Assembly: GCF_026625785.1 (NCBI RefSeq)
Contig: NZ_CP113063.1
Coordinates: 806,001 to 870,000, forward strand
DNA: 64,000 bases
Source: Gordonia sp. SL306
GTDB lineage: Bacteria > Actinomycetota > Actinomycetes > Mycobacteriales > Mycobacteriaceae
Direction: 5' to 3'
Positions 62,167 through 64,000 of the stretch are shown here, piece after piece (position 1 is the stretch's first letter; each line of letters opens with the position of its first letter). A program made the position numbers and the translations under genes. A model generated the notes under the pieces. It worked only from the letters and a program-made list of their open reading frames with translations, did no database searches and was not told the origin of the DNA.

Positions 62167-64000
62167 TGGACGAACCCACCAGGCAAGCGCTCGAATCGAT
62201 CCGACTCGACTGGGCCGCCACCCCAGACGACGTCTGGGGATCACAGGCGCCACTGCATGTCCGGGGATTGCACGAGCCCACCGTGGACGAGGTCATCCGT
62301 GCCTTCGACGACGCCAGGCGCAGCACCGGCGCGAGTCCGCTCGGTGTGGCCGTGCGGGGACCGGCAGGCGCGGGCAAGACCCACCTGCTCGGCCAGGTCC
62401 GCGAACGCGTACACGCGGCAGGCGGATACTTCTTTCTCGTCAAACTCCTGGACGGCGAGGACTTCTGGCGTTCGGTGCTGGTCGCCATACTCGAGGACCT
62501 GAGTCGGCCCACCCCGACCCACCGATCCCAACTCGCCCAGCTCCTCGATCAACTCGGCCGCGACACCGGGGTCGCGGCCGCCGATCTGGACGCCGTGACG
62601 GGCACCACCGAGGTGACGCCCGAGATCCTCGACCGGTTCATCACGTCGGTGTACACCAAGCACTCGCGACACCGTCGCAGATCTCAACACATCCTGCGCG
62701 CGCTCGTGCTGACCGAGGCGGACGACTTCGCCACCAAGGATCTCGGCGAGGCGTTTCTGCACCTCGACGTCGACGACGGGCAGGAGTTGGCCGTCTGGGG
62801 TATCCGCAACGCCCGGCTCGGCTACCACGAGATCGTCGAGAACATCTCCCGGATCATCGCCTTCGACAATGCGTCGGTACTCGCCATCGACCAGATCGAC
62901 ACGCTCATCGAGGCCGCGAAGTCGGAGAACCGCCACGACGAGAACGCGGTCGAGAAGGTCGCCCACGGCCTCATGTCCATCCGCGAGACGATGAGCCGTA
63001 CGGCGGCGGTGGTCTCGTGTATCACAGCCGCCTGGGACTACCTCGAGAACCGGGTCATGGCGTCGGCGACGGACCGGTTCCGTCAGCCACCCCACCTGCA
63101 ACGGCCGTCGACCGCCGACTTCGGACGCGCGTTGCTCGCCAAACGTTTTGCACCATGCTTCGCCGAGGTCGGCTTCCGCCCTCCCTACCCCACCTGGCCG
63201 GTCACCGACCGGGCGCTCGCGGCATCGGTGGACTTCACACCACGCGAACTGATGCGCACAGCCGACCGTCACATCGGCGCCTGCCTGCGCGCCGACACGT
63301 TCGCAGAGATGACGTCGCTGACCGCCGATCAACAGCCTGAGAACACCTCGCAGTCGGACGAGAATCCCGCACTCACACAGCTCGATCGGCGTTTCGACGA
63401 GCTGCTCGACGCGGCCGACCCGACACCGGCCGTGGCCCCGGAGAGCGAGGACCGCGTCGTCCCGCCGTTGCTCCAGGCGGGACTGGCCTCGTGGATCGAG
63501 GCACTCGGAGACGCCGGCACGGCCTTCAAACAGGATCCGAAGCCCAGCCCCAAAGCCGTTCTGCACGGGCGTATCCGGCGCATCCTCGACCCGGAGGCCG
63601 ATACCGAGCAGTCGTGGGCGTTTCGTGGCCTCTGCGCCTCACATCACCGCGCAGTGCAGGCCCGCCTCGCGAACGCGACGACGGCGGCGGGACTCTCCCG
63701 CGGGAGCGCGGCCCGTGCACTCGTCCTCCTCCGACGCGGACCCTGGCCGTCGGGTGCCAGGACCCAGGAGATGGTGGCCGAGTTCGAACAACGCGGCGGC
63801 CGGGTGATCGCCTGGACCGATGAGGACATCCGAGTACTCTCCGCGTTGGCGCGGTTACGTTCGGAGCGTTCGGAATTCCTCACCGAGTGGATCGCGCGAC
63901 GCAATCCCGCGGCCCGCGTCGGTTTCATCAAGGAGATCCTCGAGCCGGCCGTCGACGCAGCACCGCCCACCCTGGAGCCCATCCCGACCCCCACCGCTGC
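62166..64000 (+). CDS. Large AAA+ ATPase, runs off the window (partial)
   Basis: At least 611 residues, open to the right edge. Walker A is GPAGAGKT (65-72), Walker B is VLAIDQID (238-245), and a sensor-like Asn/Ser region follows (SCITAAWDYLENRVM). ATDRFRQPPHLQRPSTADFG resembles the late AAA/Orc-like sequence. After a Pro/Glu-rich linker (about 390-430), a second domain is rich in Arg, with LSRGSAARALVLLRRGPWP and AEFEQRGGRVIAWTDEDIRV. The ATPase class is that of P-loop components of multi-gene DNA-processing or defence operons (BrxC- or BrxD-like proteins come to mind); I cannot place it further. Translation is coupled to the winged-helix gene. Confidence 0.8.
   Translation, partial: MDEPTRQALESIRLDWAATPDDVWGSQAPLHVRGLHEPTVDEVIRAFDDARRSTGASPLGVAVRGPAGAGKTHLLGQVRERVHAAGGYFFLVKLLDGEDFWRSVLVAILEDLSRPTPTHRSQLAQLLDQLGRDTGVAAADLDAVTGTTEVTPEILDRFITSVYTKHSRHRRRSQHILRALVLTEADDFATKDLGEAFLHLDVDDGQELAVWGIRNARLGYHEIVENISRIIAFDNASVLAIDQIDTLIEAAKSENRHDENAVEKVAHGLMSIRETMSRTAAVVSCITAAWDYLENRVMASATDRFRQPPHLQRPSTADFGRALLAKRFAPCFAEVGFRPPYPTWPVTDRALAASVDFTPRELMRTADRHIGACLRADTFAEMTSLTADQQPENTSQSDENPALTQLDRRFDELLDAADPTPAVAPESEDRVVPPLLQAGLASWIEALGDAGTAFKQDPKPSPKAVLHGRIRRILDPEADTEQSWAFRGLCASHHRAVQARLANATTAAGLSRGSAARALVLLRRGPWPSGARTQEMVAEFEQRGGRVIAWTDEDIRVLSALARLRSERSEFLTEWIARRNPAARVGFIKEILEPAVDAAPPTLEPIPTPTA

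Noticed and set aside
62241..63566. A 441-codon minus-strand frame opposite the last ATPase gene
   Set aside because: The plus-strand frame has Walker motifs and is coupled to the gene before it; the minus frame has no domain sense.

Overview
This is a GC-rich actinobacterial chromosome segment from the Mycobacteriales. The type VII (ESX) substrate genes, the EspG-, EspC- and EspI-like proteins, the F420-type oxidoreductase, the ribosomal protein sequences and the dispersed short palindromic repeats suggest Gordonia or a close relative such as Rhodococcus, Dietzia or Williamsia. The genus is inferred. I see no rRNA, tRNA, insertion sequence, integrase or CRISPR array.

Layout. 0-5.4 kb: the 3' end of an unknown gene, a proline-rich membrane-anchored protein, ahcY, an amino-acid permease and a cation-diffusion facilitator. 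5.6-14.4 kb: an ESX substrate and chaperone cassette (two WXG100 proteins, EspG, PPE, PE, an EspA-like and EspC-like overlapping pair, two YbaB/EspL-like proteins). Divergent from it are a CoA-transferase and an EspI-like ParA/MinD ATPase. No ESX membrane or ATPase core (EccB/C/D/E, MycP) is in the window. 14.4-16.9 kb: DedA, an alpha/beta hydrolase and a TM2 protein. 16.9-22.3 kb: a shikimate/quinate catabolic module (QuiC-HPPD fusion, ShiA-type importer, AroE-type dehydrogenase, TetR regulator) with three recognisable copies of a candidate operator. 22.4-27.3 kb: the alpha operon, infA-rpmJ-rpsM-rpsK-rpsD-rpoA-rplQ, then truA.

27.3-44.8 kb is an accessory block lying between infA and map, which are often neighbours in other actinobacteria. 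It holds a flavoprotein monooxygenase with its MarR repressor, a DUF1801 protein, a holin-like membrane protein and a SIMPL lipoprotein. Next come a luciferase-like oxidoreductase and an operon for uptake and oxidation of a small (probably sulfonated) compound. Then come dtd, fdhD and an alanyl-tRNA-synthetase paralogue that ends before the editing domain. Convergent to that paralogue is a two-gene operon encoding a membrane esterase and an MprF-type aminoacyl-lipid synthase. This last set is my best candidate for an undescribed system: a tRNA-dependent aminoacyl-lipid pathway with its own synthetase.

44.8-50.5 kb: the spc operon from rpsH to map, starting at rpsH behind its own promoter. 50.5-53.1 kb: repeats, an EthD-type protein, a Tat lipoprotein sugar dehydrogenase and a cupin. 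53.3-61.3 kb: narGHJI-narK, respiratory nitrate reductase with a nitrate/nitrite transporter. 61.5 kb to the end: a winged-helix-like protein translationally coupled to a large AAA ATPase that runs off the window, possibly the start of a multi-gene DNA-directed system.
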